Source: JADJXV01 sp046328995
Lineage (GTDB): Bacteria > Bacteroidota > Ignavibacteria > Kapaibacteriales > UBA961
DNA length: 64,000 nucleotides
Assembly (NCBI GenBank): GCA_046328995.1
Contig: JAXLVN010000001.1
Span: 248,001 to 312,000 of the forward strand
Direction of reading: 5' to 3'
The notes beneath the pieces were generated by a model. That model was not told the DNA's origin, made no database searches, and saw only the letters and a program-made list of their open reading frames with translations. The position numbers were made by a program, and so were the translations under genes. Below, in pieces: positions 36,033 to 44,205 of the stretch (positions within the stretch are counted from its first letter, which is position 1; every line of letters starts with the position of its first letter).

Positions 36033-37403
36033 TTAAGATGAACTTCTTCCTGAACTCCTACCGAAGCTGCCGGAGCGACCTGATCGAACACCGGTCACCC
36101 GACCGGTGCGGGCAGAGGTCCGGGTCGATACTTTTCCGAATCCCGCCGGCTTGGTACGACCGACTCCCGATGCACCACCTCTTGTCGAAGCAGAAAAGAG
36201 CGTCGATCGTGGAATGGGACGGTACGCAGGACGAGAGACGGACATTTGTGGAGCTGATGTCTGAGCCGGAAGAGTACTAAATGCTCTGTATGTAGAATAA
36301 TGATAAAAGAACATATACGAGTGACTGTAGCCGCCACCATAATAATACGGCTGCACTCCGGATGAATGCGATCGCGATGCTGTGGAATCAGCAGTGCCCG
36401 CTGCTACCGGCTTCACATCGGCTGCCGAAGGCTGAAAATTCGTCGCCGGCAGCATCGATACATCAATCTGTTTGTCCTGATAGGTTGTAAAATCAGCATT
36501 CAGATCGTCGGTTTCTTGCTTCAGATTTGCATTCGCATTGACATAAAGAACATGCGTAATACCAAGTCCTGTAAGTTGTTCAGCACTCGGAATTTTCGCT
36601 GCATACCGATTGTCGAACTGTTCGTCGGCATCGCTATAAGGCGCCAGCCGATTACTGTCGAGAATCATGGCGAGGGGAGGTGCTTTGGGGAGTGAATTTT
36701 TCTTTTGCTGTACTTCATGACCATAGTACCAGAGTGCACCGAGTGTATGGTGCGCAGGTACTACACCGAGTGGATGAGGCCAGTTATCGAAGGTCAGTGC
36801 AAGGGAGGCCACATCCGCAATTGCAGCACCGAATGCCACTGCTTCAGGACCCGGTAAATCTACTATAATCAAGGTAGTAGCAGCATCCTTACTTTCGGTA
36901 ATGAGTTCGCGCATGCCGAGTCCTCGTGCGTAGGCAGTCTTCATCGCCTGGGTATTCAGCATATACATCGATTTGCGAAGCGACTCCTGACCGAGTGACT
37001 GTATGAGTGTCGATACCATAAACGGTTGATATTGCTGCATAGTCGGGAGGTACATGGCATTCAATTCGCCGGTAACGGCAGCTGATGTATCCATTGGCAG
37101 ACCCATACTGTCTTTCGACGGTGGAGGTTCGGATGGAAATAGAAGATTTTTAGTATCCGATCCTACATTCCACTGTGATTTTTTCTGTAATTCCAATGCA
37201 TCGTATTCGGTATCGACATCATCGTCATCATCGACGGCACTGTAGATTCCATACATAATGACGCCGATTGCTGCTGCACCGGTACCGGTCCGGAGTAAGG
37301 ATGTCATCGCATCTCTCCGTGTCATGCTCTCGCGCCACCATGATTTCCCGGCTGCGACAGTGGTTGTTTCTTGGGGTTTTGGTTTGTCGTTGTTCGTACT
37401 CAT
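36033..37403 (-). CDS. Membrane-anchored protein with Gly/Ser/Arg-rich C-terminal tail
   Basis: 456 residues. A twin-arginine-like MTRRDAMTSL precedes one membrane helix (about 37-57), then an acidic run (DDDDDVD). A soluble domain of about 80-330 has no motif I know. The last about 60 residues are rich in Arg, Gly, Ser and Thr (GRSGSFGRSSGRSSS at the end). The neighbouring ATP-grasp gene recalls E. coli ygiB-ygiC, where YgiB also ends in a Gly/Ser/Arg-rich tail next to a glutathionylspermidine-synthase homologue. The match is in layout only; a role as the partner or substrate of the enzyme is inference. Confidence 0.7.
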   Translation of the reverse strand: MSTNNDKPKPQETTTVAAGKSWWRESMTRRDAMTSLLRTGTGAAAIGVIMYGIYSAVDDDDDVDTEYDALELQKKSQWNVGSDTKNLLFPSEPPPSKDSMGLPMDTSAAVTGELNAMYLPTMQQYQPFMVSTLIQSLGQESLRKSMYMLNTQAMKTAYARGLGMRELITESKDAATTLIIVDLPGPEAVAFGAAIADVASLALTFDNWPHPLGVVPAHHTLGALWYYGHEVQQKKNSLPKAPPLAMILDSNRLAPYSDADEQFDNRYAAKIPSAEQLTGLGITHVLYVNANANLKQETDDLNADFTTYQDKQIDVSMLPATNFQPSAADVKPVAAGTADSTASRSHSSGVQPYYYGGGYSHSYMFFYHYSTYRAFSTLPAQTSAPQMSVSRPAYRPIPRSTLFSASTRGGASGVGRTKPAGFGKVSTRTSARTGRVTGVRSGRSGSFGRSSGRSSS

Positions 37404-37445
37404 TCTAGTAATTATCCATATTTCAATTGTGAGCGTAACATTTTA

Positions 37446-38702
37446 TTATTCAATGGCTTGAGCTGGTAAGACAAGGGTAGCCGCCGACAGTGCATCTCCA
37501 TCGGTGGCCCCGGCAGAGAGTCGTGTATAAATTCCTGATGCAGTACCTCCGATGAGATACACCCCGTAATTGGCAATGCGACCACCGGTACGCCGAGGTT
37601 CAAAATACCGCTGCATAATCCAATGTTTCCTGATTGCTAAATCCAGAGCAAGTGTCCATTGCTCGTCAGTCATGTCCTTGCCGAGCAATACATCATCGCC
37701 TTCGCAACCATAGACGGATTTTAATACCCATTCCTCACGAATAAGGTGTGTGAGATCGACATCCACCATCCTGCGTGTTTCGGGGATATACTGCGTAATG
37801 GCAGCTTGAGTTTCGGAGGAAAAATGATGAAGGTAATCATGAAGAAATGCCATCATCATTTTATTTTGAACCACGACTGCACCAAAGGGATTAATAACCG
37901 TTGTCTGATGGTCACGCACGGCGCGGAGGACTCTTGTCAATTGCGGCTCAATCGGGTCGGGATCGGGATATTCCTCAGCGTCCTGCCAGATGGTCTCGCG
38001 TTCACCCCACCAGTCGGTTTTGTAGTGGCGGATCAGAACATCGATTTCCGAACCGAACATCGTAATTTTTCCGTTCAGTGAGCGCCTGATATTAAAAGGT
38101 GAGCCCAGGACGACGGTATGGCCATGCTGCTCAAACAACTGCTTATAAAGCAGAATCATCGACAAATCTTCCGGTATATCGGTCGGATAGACAATTCCGA
38201 GGGTAGAACATGTATCTGATGTGAAATGTGCCATCTCACGGGTGAAGCGATAATACGTATCTTCGAAATTTTGATTAGGGTTATACAATTCGGGGTAATG
38301 TTCACTCACCAGCCGATTCAGCAGTACTGTTTCCGCTTCACCGCTTGGCGTATCGGCATTGATTTCACACATACGAATACTCCCGTCGGGTAATACAAAC
38401 AAGTCCAGGCGGGCGATGAAATGCCAGCATCCTTCTGAGGCGAACCACATCCGTTTTTGCGTCTCGGTAAGCATAAAATACGTATCCAGCAGTTCGGGTG
38501 AATTCCATATACGCAATGAAGCCTCATTCATGGCTTCACCGATACGTTCAGCTGCGGTACAGAGGGCTTGATATTCGTCAATCGTCAGGACATGAGGTGT
38601 CATAGCAAAGCGTTCTTTACCATCGACCCAGGAATCGGAGATGATATGCGATGCCAGGAGGCGGCTATGAAATGCAGAATATGTCTCGTCGGTTGGAGGC
38701 AT
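37446..38702 (-). CDS. Glutathionylspermidine synthase-family ATP-grasp enzyme (YgiC/YjfC-like)
   Basis: 418 residues. The family's nucleotide/metal signature appears as CEINADTPSGEAE near residue 112-124, with further conserved stretches YPTDIP, EEWVLKSVYGCEGDDVLLG and the C-terminal RYFEPRRTGGRIANYGVYLIGG. These proteins are ATP-grasp peptide ligases: GspS joins glutathione and spermidine, whereas YgiC/YjfC have unknown amine or peptide substrates. There is no N-terminal amidase domain. It lies 9 bp after the DUF350 gene, a pairing also seen in E. coli yjfL and yjfC. Confidence 0.9.
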   Translation of the reverse strand: MPPTDETYSAFHSRLLASHIISDSWVDGKERFAMTPHVLTIDEYQALCTAAERIGEAMNEASLRIWNSPELLDTYFMLTETQKRMWFASEGCWHFIARLDLFVLPDGSIRMCEINADTPSGEAETVLLNRLVSEHYPELYNPNQNFEDTYYRFTREMAHFTSDTCSTLGIVYPTDIPEDLSMILLYKQLFEQHGHTVVLGSPFNIRRSLNGKITMFGSEIDVLIRHYKTDWWGERETIWQDAEEYPDPDPIEPQLTRVLRAVRDHQTTVINPFGAVVVQNKMMMAFLHDYLHHFSSETQAAITQYIPETRRMVDVDLTHLIREEWVLKSVYGCEGDDVLLGKDMTDEQWTLALDLAIRKHWIMQRYFEPRRTGGRIANYGVYLIGGTASGIYTRLSAGATDGDALSAATLVLPAQAIE

Positions 38703-38711
38703 TGTACGATA

Positions 38712-39560
38712 TTATCCCATGAGATGAGTAGCATACAGCGCTGCCGAGATATAAGTCACGGCTTCGATGACGCCGGCGGCTATGTTTTTTTGGGCACTGA
38801 TTTCTTCATCAAGTCTTCCGCCATAAAGACTTATTCTGCCGCCAAGCAAGATGCTCTGTACGAGAATCTGCCGGATCGGGTAGAGGATCAACACAGCCAG
38901 TACTCCGATGCTAAAGTCTTGAATTCCTTCTTGATAACTCGTAAACTCGCCTGTCAGTGCATCACCGACGATGAGCCCAACAGCGATCATCAGCCCGGCG
39001 TAACTCAGTGCCGCTGCTGCGTTTCCCGTCGTAATTTCTTGGATGTCGTCATAGGTCGTCAGAAAGCGGTAGAGGAATGTGCAGCCGTAGAGAGTGATTT
39101 GCCCAAGAACGAGAAAGACGAGTGATGCCAGTATATTACCTTCGCCTTCACCAGAGAATACTCCGCTGACGATGAGTCCGGTGGCAATGTAGCCCGAACC
39201 GACAGTGATACCGGATGCAATGTTTCCTGCCTGAGCCGATGCATTGACCGAGGGATTCAGGCAGAAGGAAAGTCCGAACTTACCGGCCAGAGCCATATAT
39301 AAAATCCCGCTGATGCCATACGTGGTGACTAGAATAAAATCTGTCAGAATATCATCATGGCCAGGACCGGTAAGTACTGAGATTATAATCAGTAACACTC
39401 CAAATATATACCCTGCGACCGACATGCCGAGAGCAGCATTGTCATGCTGAATGAGCACTTCGGTAAGGCGTGTTTTTAAAAACATCTGATGCACAAGGCG
39501 GGCAATCATCACGATGACTATCGTCGCAGCCGACACAAAAAGTAATGTAAGCCAATTCAT
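38712..39560 (-). CDS. DUF350 (YjfL-like) membrane protein, duplicated
   Basis: 282 residues from the ATG at 39560; the frame extends upstream but MNWLTLLFVSAAT is a natural membrane-protein start. About eight helices in two homologous halves; each half contains the DUF350 pattern of a small-residue helix after Asn-Ala (NAALGMSVAGYIFGV, NAAAALSYAGLMIAVG). A third similar piece, NIAAGVIEAVTYISAAL, lies near the end. E. coli YjfL is a single-unit relative. Function unknown; it heads the cluster with the ATP-grasp enzyme. A TATATTTG element about 103 bp upstream may be its promoter. Confidence 0.88.
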   Translation of the reverse strand: MNWLTLLFVSAATIVIVMIARLVHQMFLKTRLTEVLIQHDNAALGMSVAGYIFGVLLIIISVLTGPGHDDILTDFILVTTYGISGILYMALAGKFGLSFCLNPSVNASAQAGNIASGITVGSGYIATGLIVSGVFSGEGEGNILASLVFLVLGQITLYGCTFLYRFLTTYDDIQEITTGNAAAALSYAGLMIAVGLIVGDALTGEFTSYQEGIQDFSIGVLAVLILYPIRQILVQSILLGGRISLYGGRLDEEISAQKNIAAGVIEAVTYISAALYATHLMG

Positions 39561-39662
39561 ACCTAAATCCTTACAATGGAATGTGTGTACACTCGCCCTC
39601 CGAAGAAGTTCCCCGTACATGAGAAGTGCTCGAGAACAGGGAGCAAGTACGTGTTTTTTTCT

Positions 39663-39670
39663 CAAATATA
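39663..39670 (-). promoter_or_regulatory. TAnnTTTG promoter element for the DUF350 cluster
   Basis: Minus strand TATATTTG, predicting a transcript start near 39656 and a leader of about 95 nt. No clear TTTG -33 element is found at the right distance. Confidence 0.4.
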
Positions 39671-40002
39671 GCGTATTTCAGCTTTATAAGACCATGGATT
39701 CTTCGTCGGAAATTACAGACAATTTCGTATGCTGTAGGGAAATTGAGGATAAAGGGTAGTGCTACAACCGGTCAGAGGGTGCTCTACACACCGGTGTCAT
39801 TACTTATGGAAATGTATCATTTACGGGAATGGCAGCATGCTCGGCACTGTATTTACAAGTTATTACGCCAAAAGGGGAGGAAACGGGGGGAGGTGAGAAG
39901 TGTTCGAAAGAGTGGAATGAGTATTCAATTCAAGAGTGAGAACCGACGGCACGGGCAACACTCAGTAATAAGTAATGCTAACGTACTGAATTGTATAGAC
40001 AT

Positions 40003-40038
40003 AAAAAAAGTCCGACAGTTACCACGCTATCGGACTTT
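40003..40038 (-). terminator. Rho-independent terminator after the msrB-rsmB operon
   Basis: AAAGTCCGACAG and CTATCGGACTTT pair over 12 bp with one mismatch; on the minus strand a run of seven Ts follows. It is about 205 bp past the rsmB stop. Confidence 0.88.
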
Positions 40039-40077
40039 CTTTTCACACCATACCCCTTTCGAAAAAGCAAAGCAAGG
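40003..40077 (-). ncRNA. Candidate 70-75 nt small RNA
   Basis: A consensus promoter on the minus strand (40083-40112) would start a transcript near 40077, and the strong terminator 40003-40038 would end it after about 75 nt. No reading frame of note lies between. Read-through into the DUF350 cluster is an alternative. Confidence 0.35.
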
Positions 40078-40082
40078 CAGTA

Positions 40083-40112
40083 CAAAAATAAAGAATTGAA
40101 ATGAAATACAAA
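40083..40112 (-). promoter_or_regulatory. Consensus Bacteroidota promoter (TTTG-N18-TATTTTTG)
   Basis: Minus strand: TTTG at 40109-40112, 18-bp spacer, TATTTTTG at 40083-40090. Both boxes match the TTTG/TAnnTTTG consensus. It lies downstream of all genes of the rsmB operon and points at the terminator. Confidence 0.5.
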
Positions 40113-40242
40113 ATTAATTTTCAATAATGAAACCGATAAAAGCAGAACGAACGATTCCGTCAGCATTCATCATAAGCAGCATATATTTACATCAATGTGG
40201 AACGAATCAACTTTTCGTACTGACCGTGGCCGTGGTACGGCG

Positions 40243-41463
40243 TTAGATTGCCCCTACTGCTGCTTCTTCATTTCGCTTCATCACACCGACATAAAATCCG
40301 TCATATAAGTCATCAGCCGGACTGAAGCGTTGCTCTTTTTCAAGAGAAAAATTCGGATGGCCTTCGAGAAATTTTCGAACTTGATTCTCACCCTCACTCG
40401 GGAGAATGCTGCAGACCGTGTACACAAGAGTGCCCTTCGGTGCAGTCATCCTGGAATACGACGCGAGAATCTCTGCCTGCTTCGCACGCAGCGAATCGAG
40501 CCATGCCGGTTCGATCTGATACTTCGTCTCGGGGTTTCTGCGGAGAACGCCAAGACCTGAACACGGTGCATCAATCAGCACAACATCTGCCTTGCCTATT
40601 AAGCGCTTGATGATTTTAGTGGAAGTGATGGTCCGTGTTTCGATAATGGATACGCCGGCGCGGAGGGCGCGTTTTTTTAAGTCATCGAGTTTCTTTTCTG
40701 CTGTATCAAGAGCAATGATACGCCCTTTATTTTTCATGAGTTGCGCCAGATGCAGTGTTTTGCCGCCTGCTCCTGCGCATGCATCAATGACACGCATTCC
40801 CGGCTTGACACCCGTCAGGGGAGATACCATTTGTGAGCTTGCATCCTGCATCTCAAAATGTCCGAGCTGAAACTCATCGGTTCGAAAAATACCGGCTGAG
40901 GTAGGGAGAATAATTCCACAATCATTCCGGGAGTATGCTTTTGCTTCAAAACGGTTATTTTTAAGGGTTTTGAGTAATTGTTCACGCGAAGTCTTCAATA
41001 AATTGGTGCGAATTACTGCTTGTGCAGGTTCATCCTGGGCCGACATTTCACGTTCCCAGCGCCGCTCGCCGAGTTCTTGCACACCGAGAGCATCGAGCCA
41101 GTCCGGGTATGAGTAGCGCATTGCGCGAGTAGCAGAAAGCATGGTGATACGTTTTTTGAGGTCTTGGAGGTTTTTGACCGAACCTGTTGTATAATTCCGG
41201 AGTGCGAGCCAAGCGGAGAAGAGGTCGAGATTATATTCTTTTGTCTGTGCTGCTGCCTGCAAGAGCCGGAAATTGCGCAGCATATCGAAGAGCACTTCGA
41301 CGACAAATTCGCGCTCGACGAATTCGAAGTCATGACTTTTGAGAATAGTCTGTAGTTCTTTATCGGCATGTCGGCGCGATTCTATCACGCTTTCCAATGC
41401 TTCGAGGATGAGCATACTCAATTTATGGAGGCGTGACGGGAGAAATTCATTAGGATGCTGCAT
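40243..41463 (-). CDS. RsmB/NOP-family RNA cytosine-C5 methyltransferase
   Basis: 406 residues. SAM-binding VIDACAGAGGKTLHLA (about 225-240). Two family cysteines: C301 in DAPCSGLG and the nucleophile C351 in YTVCSILPSEGEN. LQDASSQMV precedes the SAM site (here MQDASSQMV). The N-terminal about 150 residues are helical, as in NusB-like or other RsmB extensions, but no clear NusB motif is seen, so the exact rRNA target (C967 for RsmB, C1407 for RsmF) stays open. Its ATG overlaps the stop of the S4 gene by one base (TAATG), showing translational coupling; last gene of the operon. Confidence 0.93.
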   Translation of the reverse strand: MQHPNEFLPSRLHKLSMLILEALESVIESRRHADKELQTILKSHDFEFVEREFVVEVLFDMLRNFRLLQAAAQTKEYNLDLFSAWLALRNYTTGSVKNLQDLKKRITMLSATRAMRYSYPDWLDALGVQELGERRWEREMSAQDEPAQAVIRTNLLKTSREQLLKTLKNNRFEAKAYSRNDCGIILPTSAGIFRTDEFQLGHFEMQDASSQMVSPLTGVKPGMRVIDACAGAGGKTLHLAQLMKNKGRIIALDTAEKKLDDLKKRALRAGVSIIETRTITSTKIIKRLIGKADVVLIDAPCSGLGVLRRNPETKYQIEPAWLDSLRAKQAEILASYSRMTAPKGTLVYTVCSILPSEGENQVRKFLEGHPNFSLEKEQRFSPADDLYDGFYVGVMKRNEEAAVGAI

Positions 41464-41675
41464 TATTTCACCACCTTAACGCTTTGATTGCGGAATTCTA
41501 CCACATCATTGGGATAGATTTTCCGACGTTTTTGCGTGACGACTTCTCCGTTCAGCGACACATAGCCGTCGGAGATGACGAATTTAGCTTCTCCGCCGGA
41601 GTCACAGAAATTGGCGGCTTTCAGGAGCTTGCATAATTCGATATAGTCATCGGTAATTGTAAAGGTAATAGTCAT
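41463..41675 (-). CDS. S4-domain RNA-binding protein (YbcJ-like)
   Basis: 70 residues, essentially one S4 fold: YIELCKLLKAANFCDSGGEAKFVISDGYVSLNGEVVTQKRRKIYPNDV-type layout, with the conserved SGGEAK and VSLNGEV core split over residues about 26-45. Members such as E. coli YbcJ bind RNA, with no catalytic domain. Coupled with the downstream rRNA methyltransferase, which suggests a role in ribosome assembly. Confidence 0.88.
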   Translation of the reverse strand: MTITFTITDDYIELCKLLKAANFCDSGGEAKFVISDGYVSLNGEVVTQKRRKIYPNDVVEFRNQSVKVVK

Positions 41676-41709
41676 GATAGTAGGATAAAGATAAATAATT
41701 CAACAACTT

Positions 41710-42300
41710 CTATGCGATAAACATGCGGAGCGTGCGATAAAACATCTCCAGCGGGAGCCCGACTATAGTGTAATAGCATCCCACGATATGCGCTACGAAT
41801 ACTGCCCCAAAATCATCTTGTATGCCATAGCTGCCTGCTTTGTCGAGGGGAGAGCCGGTCGCTACATACCCGTTAATCTCATCATCGGTGAGCTCGCGGA
41901 ACGTGACATCCGTGTGCTGAACTTCCGTGACGGAATGATATGTTGACGAATCGACAAGTGCTATACCTGTATAGAGGGTATGTGTCATGCCACTCAGCGA
42001 GCGCAGCATGCGGACAGCATCATCCGAGTCAATGGGCTTGCCGAGAATATGACCGTTGAGTACGACAATCGTGTCGGAGCCAAGCACAATCGAGCGTTGA
42101 CTCGTCCTGCGGGCGACATCCTGTGCCTTCAAGAGTGACAGTCGCTTCACAAATTCATCAGGTGCCACACCGATTGTCGAAAGTAATGATTCATCGACCT
42201 CCGATGGCTGCACGGTGAATGGCAGACCGATTTGCTCGAGAAGATGCTTGCGTCGGGGCGAACCCGATGCGAGTATGAGAGGGTAGGGAAGCGTGAGCAT
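41710..42300 (-). CDS. Maf-family nucleotide pyrophosphatase
   Basis: 196 residues. Starts with the Maf signature LILASGSPRRKHLLEQIG, then SEVDES, VLGSDTIV (catalytic Asp) and GSPLDKAGSYGIQDDFGAVF near residue 150. This KAGSYGIQ form is typical of the YhdE/dTTP-UTP subgroup, house-cleaning enzymes that remove modified nucleotides and restrain division. It begins 4 bp after the thioesterase stop. Confidence 0.94.
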   Translation of the reverse strand: MLTLPYPLILASGSPRRKHLLEQIGLPFTVQPSEVDESLLSTIGVAPDEFVKRLSLLKAQDVARRTSQRSIVLGSDTIVVLNGHILGKPIDSDDAVRMLRSLSGMTHTLYTGIALVDSSTYHSVTEVQHTDVTFRELTDDEINGYVATGSPLDKAGSYGIQDDFGAVFVAHIVGCYYTIVGLPLEMFYRTLRMFIA

Positions 42301-42304
42301 AGTG

Positions 42305-42805
42305 TTAATCTTTCTTGCGCATCTCGTTCATAAGTTCACGGTGACGCAGGCGCTGCTCGCGTCTAAATGCAGCTTCTTCATAGCGTTGCTTTTCTTCGAG
42401 TGTCTGAGGTTCGACCGGTGGCACCGGAAGTGGCTTGCCATATTGATCGATTGCGACGAAGGTCAGATAGGCTGTCGAAGCATGCACTTCAGTATTATTG
42501 AGCGGGTCTTGGCGGAAGGCCTCGACGGTGATTTCCATCGACGAGCGGAAAGCGCGATTGATGGTCGCGCGCAACTGCACGACATGACCAAGCTTGATGG
42601 GTTCCAGAAACGTAATTTCGTCCACTGATGCCGTGACGCAAACACGTCCTGCATGGCGCATTGCTACAAGCGCGGCTGCAATATCAACGAGATGCATGAG
42701 TTTACCGCCGAGAAGGTTTCCGAGTTGATTCGTATCATTGGGCAGGACGAGCTCAGTCATAATGACCTGTGAATCTGCCGGACATTTTGCTGTAAGACTA
42801 GACAT
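42305..42805 (-). CDS. Acyl-CoA thioesterase (YciA/BACH-like hotdog fold)
   Basis: 166 residues. Single hotdog domain with NQLGNLLGGKLMHLVDIAAALVAMRHAG, where the Asn/Gly-Gly-x-x-Met-x-x-x-Asp pattern forms the active site, and CVTASVDEITFLEPIKLGHVV. The last 40 residues are charged and helical (ATP/CoA-thioesterase tails vary). Hydrolyses fatty acyl-CoA in the cytoplasm. Between lptF/G-like and maf genes of the operon. Confidence 0.92.
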   Translation of the reverse strand: MSSLTAKCPADSQVIMTELVLPNDTNQLGNLLGGKLMHLVDIAAALVAMRHAGRVCVTASVDEITFLEPIKLGHVVQLRATINRAFRSSMEITVEAFRQDPLNNTEVHASTAYLTFVAIDQYGKPLPVPPVEPQTLEEKQRYEEAAFRREQRLRHRELMNEMRKKD

Positions 42806-42836
42806 AAATTTGGGTAATTAATGAATAAACAAATAG

Positions 42837-43919
42837 TTATTTCGGCGTGCGAAGGATGTTTCCAATTGCAACGACGAGAAAGATAGCATTCGGCATCCAA
42901 CCGATGACGGCAGCATGGACATCGAGCGAACTGCCGAGAGATTGTCCGATTTTCGTAAAAGCAAGATAACAAAAGCTGATAATCATTGCTGCTGCGATAT
43001 TGACGGCAAGACCCGACTTTTTACGGACCGATGCGAAAGGCACGCCGAAGAGGACAACGATGACATTGGCAAAAGGGAATGCGTATTGACCATAATAATC
43101 AATCATTTGCGATCGTACATCCTTGCCGCCCTTGGCTATTAAATTGATGTATGAATGGAGCTCGTCGAAATTCATCTCATTCGGTGAGCGTTGTAATTCC
43201 ATTATCTGAGCATGGGTGAGATTGCAGTGTACTGCACCACCGGCGGAGTGAAGATAGAGAATCCCGGAAGGTGTATATTCACGTCGGACCATGTCGGTTG
43301 CTTTCCACTGAGATGAAGCGCTGTCCCAGGTAATGGTCGCAGCTTCTGTCCGACGAAGCAGACGGGGTGATTTCTCAGAACTGTATTCCTCGACGATTAC
43401 ATTTGTGCCGCTTTTCTTGAGTCCGTCGTAGTACTGCATCATCACATTACGCAGAGGTTCATCCCTGAAGTAAAGATTGTAAATCGTTGTATTTTCAGAT
43501 CCTCGCTGCAAATACTGCCGATCAATTCGTGCTTTTCTAGCGTTCGATTCCGGTACAATCCATCCATTAAAATAAAGCTGACCAAGACTCAGCGCAATGC
43601 TAAAGAGGACTAATGGCACAAGCATGCGATAGAGACTCAGTCCACCGGACTTCATGGCTGTGATTTCGTTGGAATTCGAGAGTTTGCCGATAGCAAACAG
43701 ACTCGCCATCAGCGCTGCAATTGGCATCAATAGCTTGAGAATTTCCGGGAAGAAATGCAGATAATACTCGGCAATTATCCCAAAAGCCACTTTCTTGTCC
43801 AAAAATATCTCTAAGCTCTCGAGTAGGTTGACGACCAGGAAGATCGTGCACAGCGCGAAGACACTGAACATCAGCGTCATCACAAATTGCCGGAGAATAT
43901 AGCGGTCAAGAATATTCAT
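42837..43919 (-). CDS. LptF/LptG-family lipopolysaccharide export permease
   Basis: 360 residues. YjgP/YjgQ layout: MNILDRYILRQF start, three N-terminal helices (about 12-33, 55-75, 98-118), a periplasmic beta-jellyroll (about 130-270), then three C-terminal helices (about 278-357). With LptB it lifts LPS from the inner membrane to the Lpt bridge. Only one such gene lies here; LptF and LptG cannot be told apart by eye. Confidence 0.92.
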   Translation of the reverse strand: MNILDRYILRQFVMTLMFSVFALCTIFLVVNLLESLEIFLDKKVAFGIIAEYYLHFFPEILKLLMPIAALMASLFAIGKLSNSNEITAMKSGGLSLYRMLVPLVLFSIALSLGQLYFNGWIVPESNARKARIDRQYLQRGSENTTIYNLYFRDEPLRNVMMQYYDGLKKSGTNVIVEEYSSEKSPRLLRRTEAATITWDSASSQWKATDMVRREYTPSGILYLHSAGGAVHCNLTHAQIMELQRSPNEMNFDELHSYINLIAKGGKDVRSQMIDYYGQYAFPFANVIVVLFGVPFASVRKKSGLAVNIAAAMIISFCYLAFTKIGQSLGSSLDVHAAVIGWMPNAIFLVVAIGNILRTPK

Positions 43920-43937
43920 GACTGTCTGTAAAGTGAA

Positions 43938-44189
43938 CTATGAGGATGCTTCTGACTCGGCGGCATGAAATTCATACAACGCGATTTTCACATCAAATAT
44001 ATCGCCCTGCTTGTACAGCGAGGCATACTCAGGATTCAATGCTTCGTCAATTTTGAGCTTCGCCCAGCATCCGCCTTTATATTCAAGTACTTCGGCGGCG
44101 TACAGCGGCTGATTGTTGTGATGGACGATATAGCTTTCACCGGCTTTCGGAGCGGTTGCCTTGTCGATTTTGTCGTGGATACGTTTCAT
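43938..44189 (-). CDS. Small hypothetical protein (83 aa)
   Basis: 83 residues from the ATG at 44189 (MKRIHDKIDK), 16 bp after the aspartokinase stop; the frame reads further upstream but overlaps that gene. Central part SYIVHHNNQPLYAAEVLEYKGGCWAKLKIDEALN looks like a small beta-rich domain. No known family recognised. Position within the tight operon and regular composition make it a likely real gene. Confidence 0.72.
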   Translation of the reverse strand: MKRIHDKIDKATAPKAGESYIVHHNNQPLYAAEVLEYKGGCWAKLKIDEALNPEYASLYKQGDIFDVKIALYEFHAAESEASS

Positions 44190-44205
44190 ATGGATACCTG
44201 TAAAA

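Larger units (their letters stand above)
39561..40242. other. 682-bp intergenic region
   Basis: Lies between the rsmB-like gene and the DUF350 gene. It holds a strong terminator (40003-40038), a consensus promoter (40083-40112) aimed at it, and a TATATTTG element (39663-39670). The remaining sequence, including a long frame on the plus strand, does not look like protein. Confidence 0.6.

Noticed and set aside
39626..40099. 157-codon plus-strand frame in the 682-bp gap
   Set aside because: Composition is unlike a protein, it crosses a strong terminator, and no start signal is seen.
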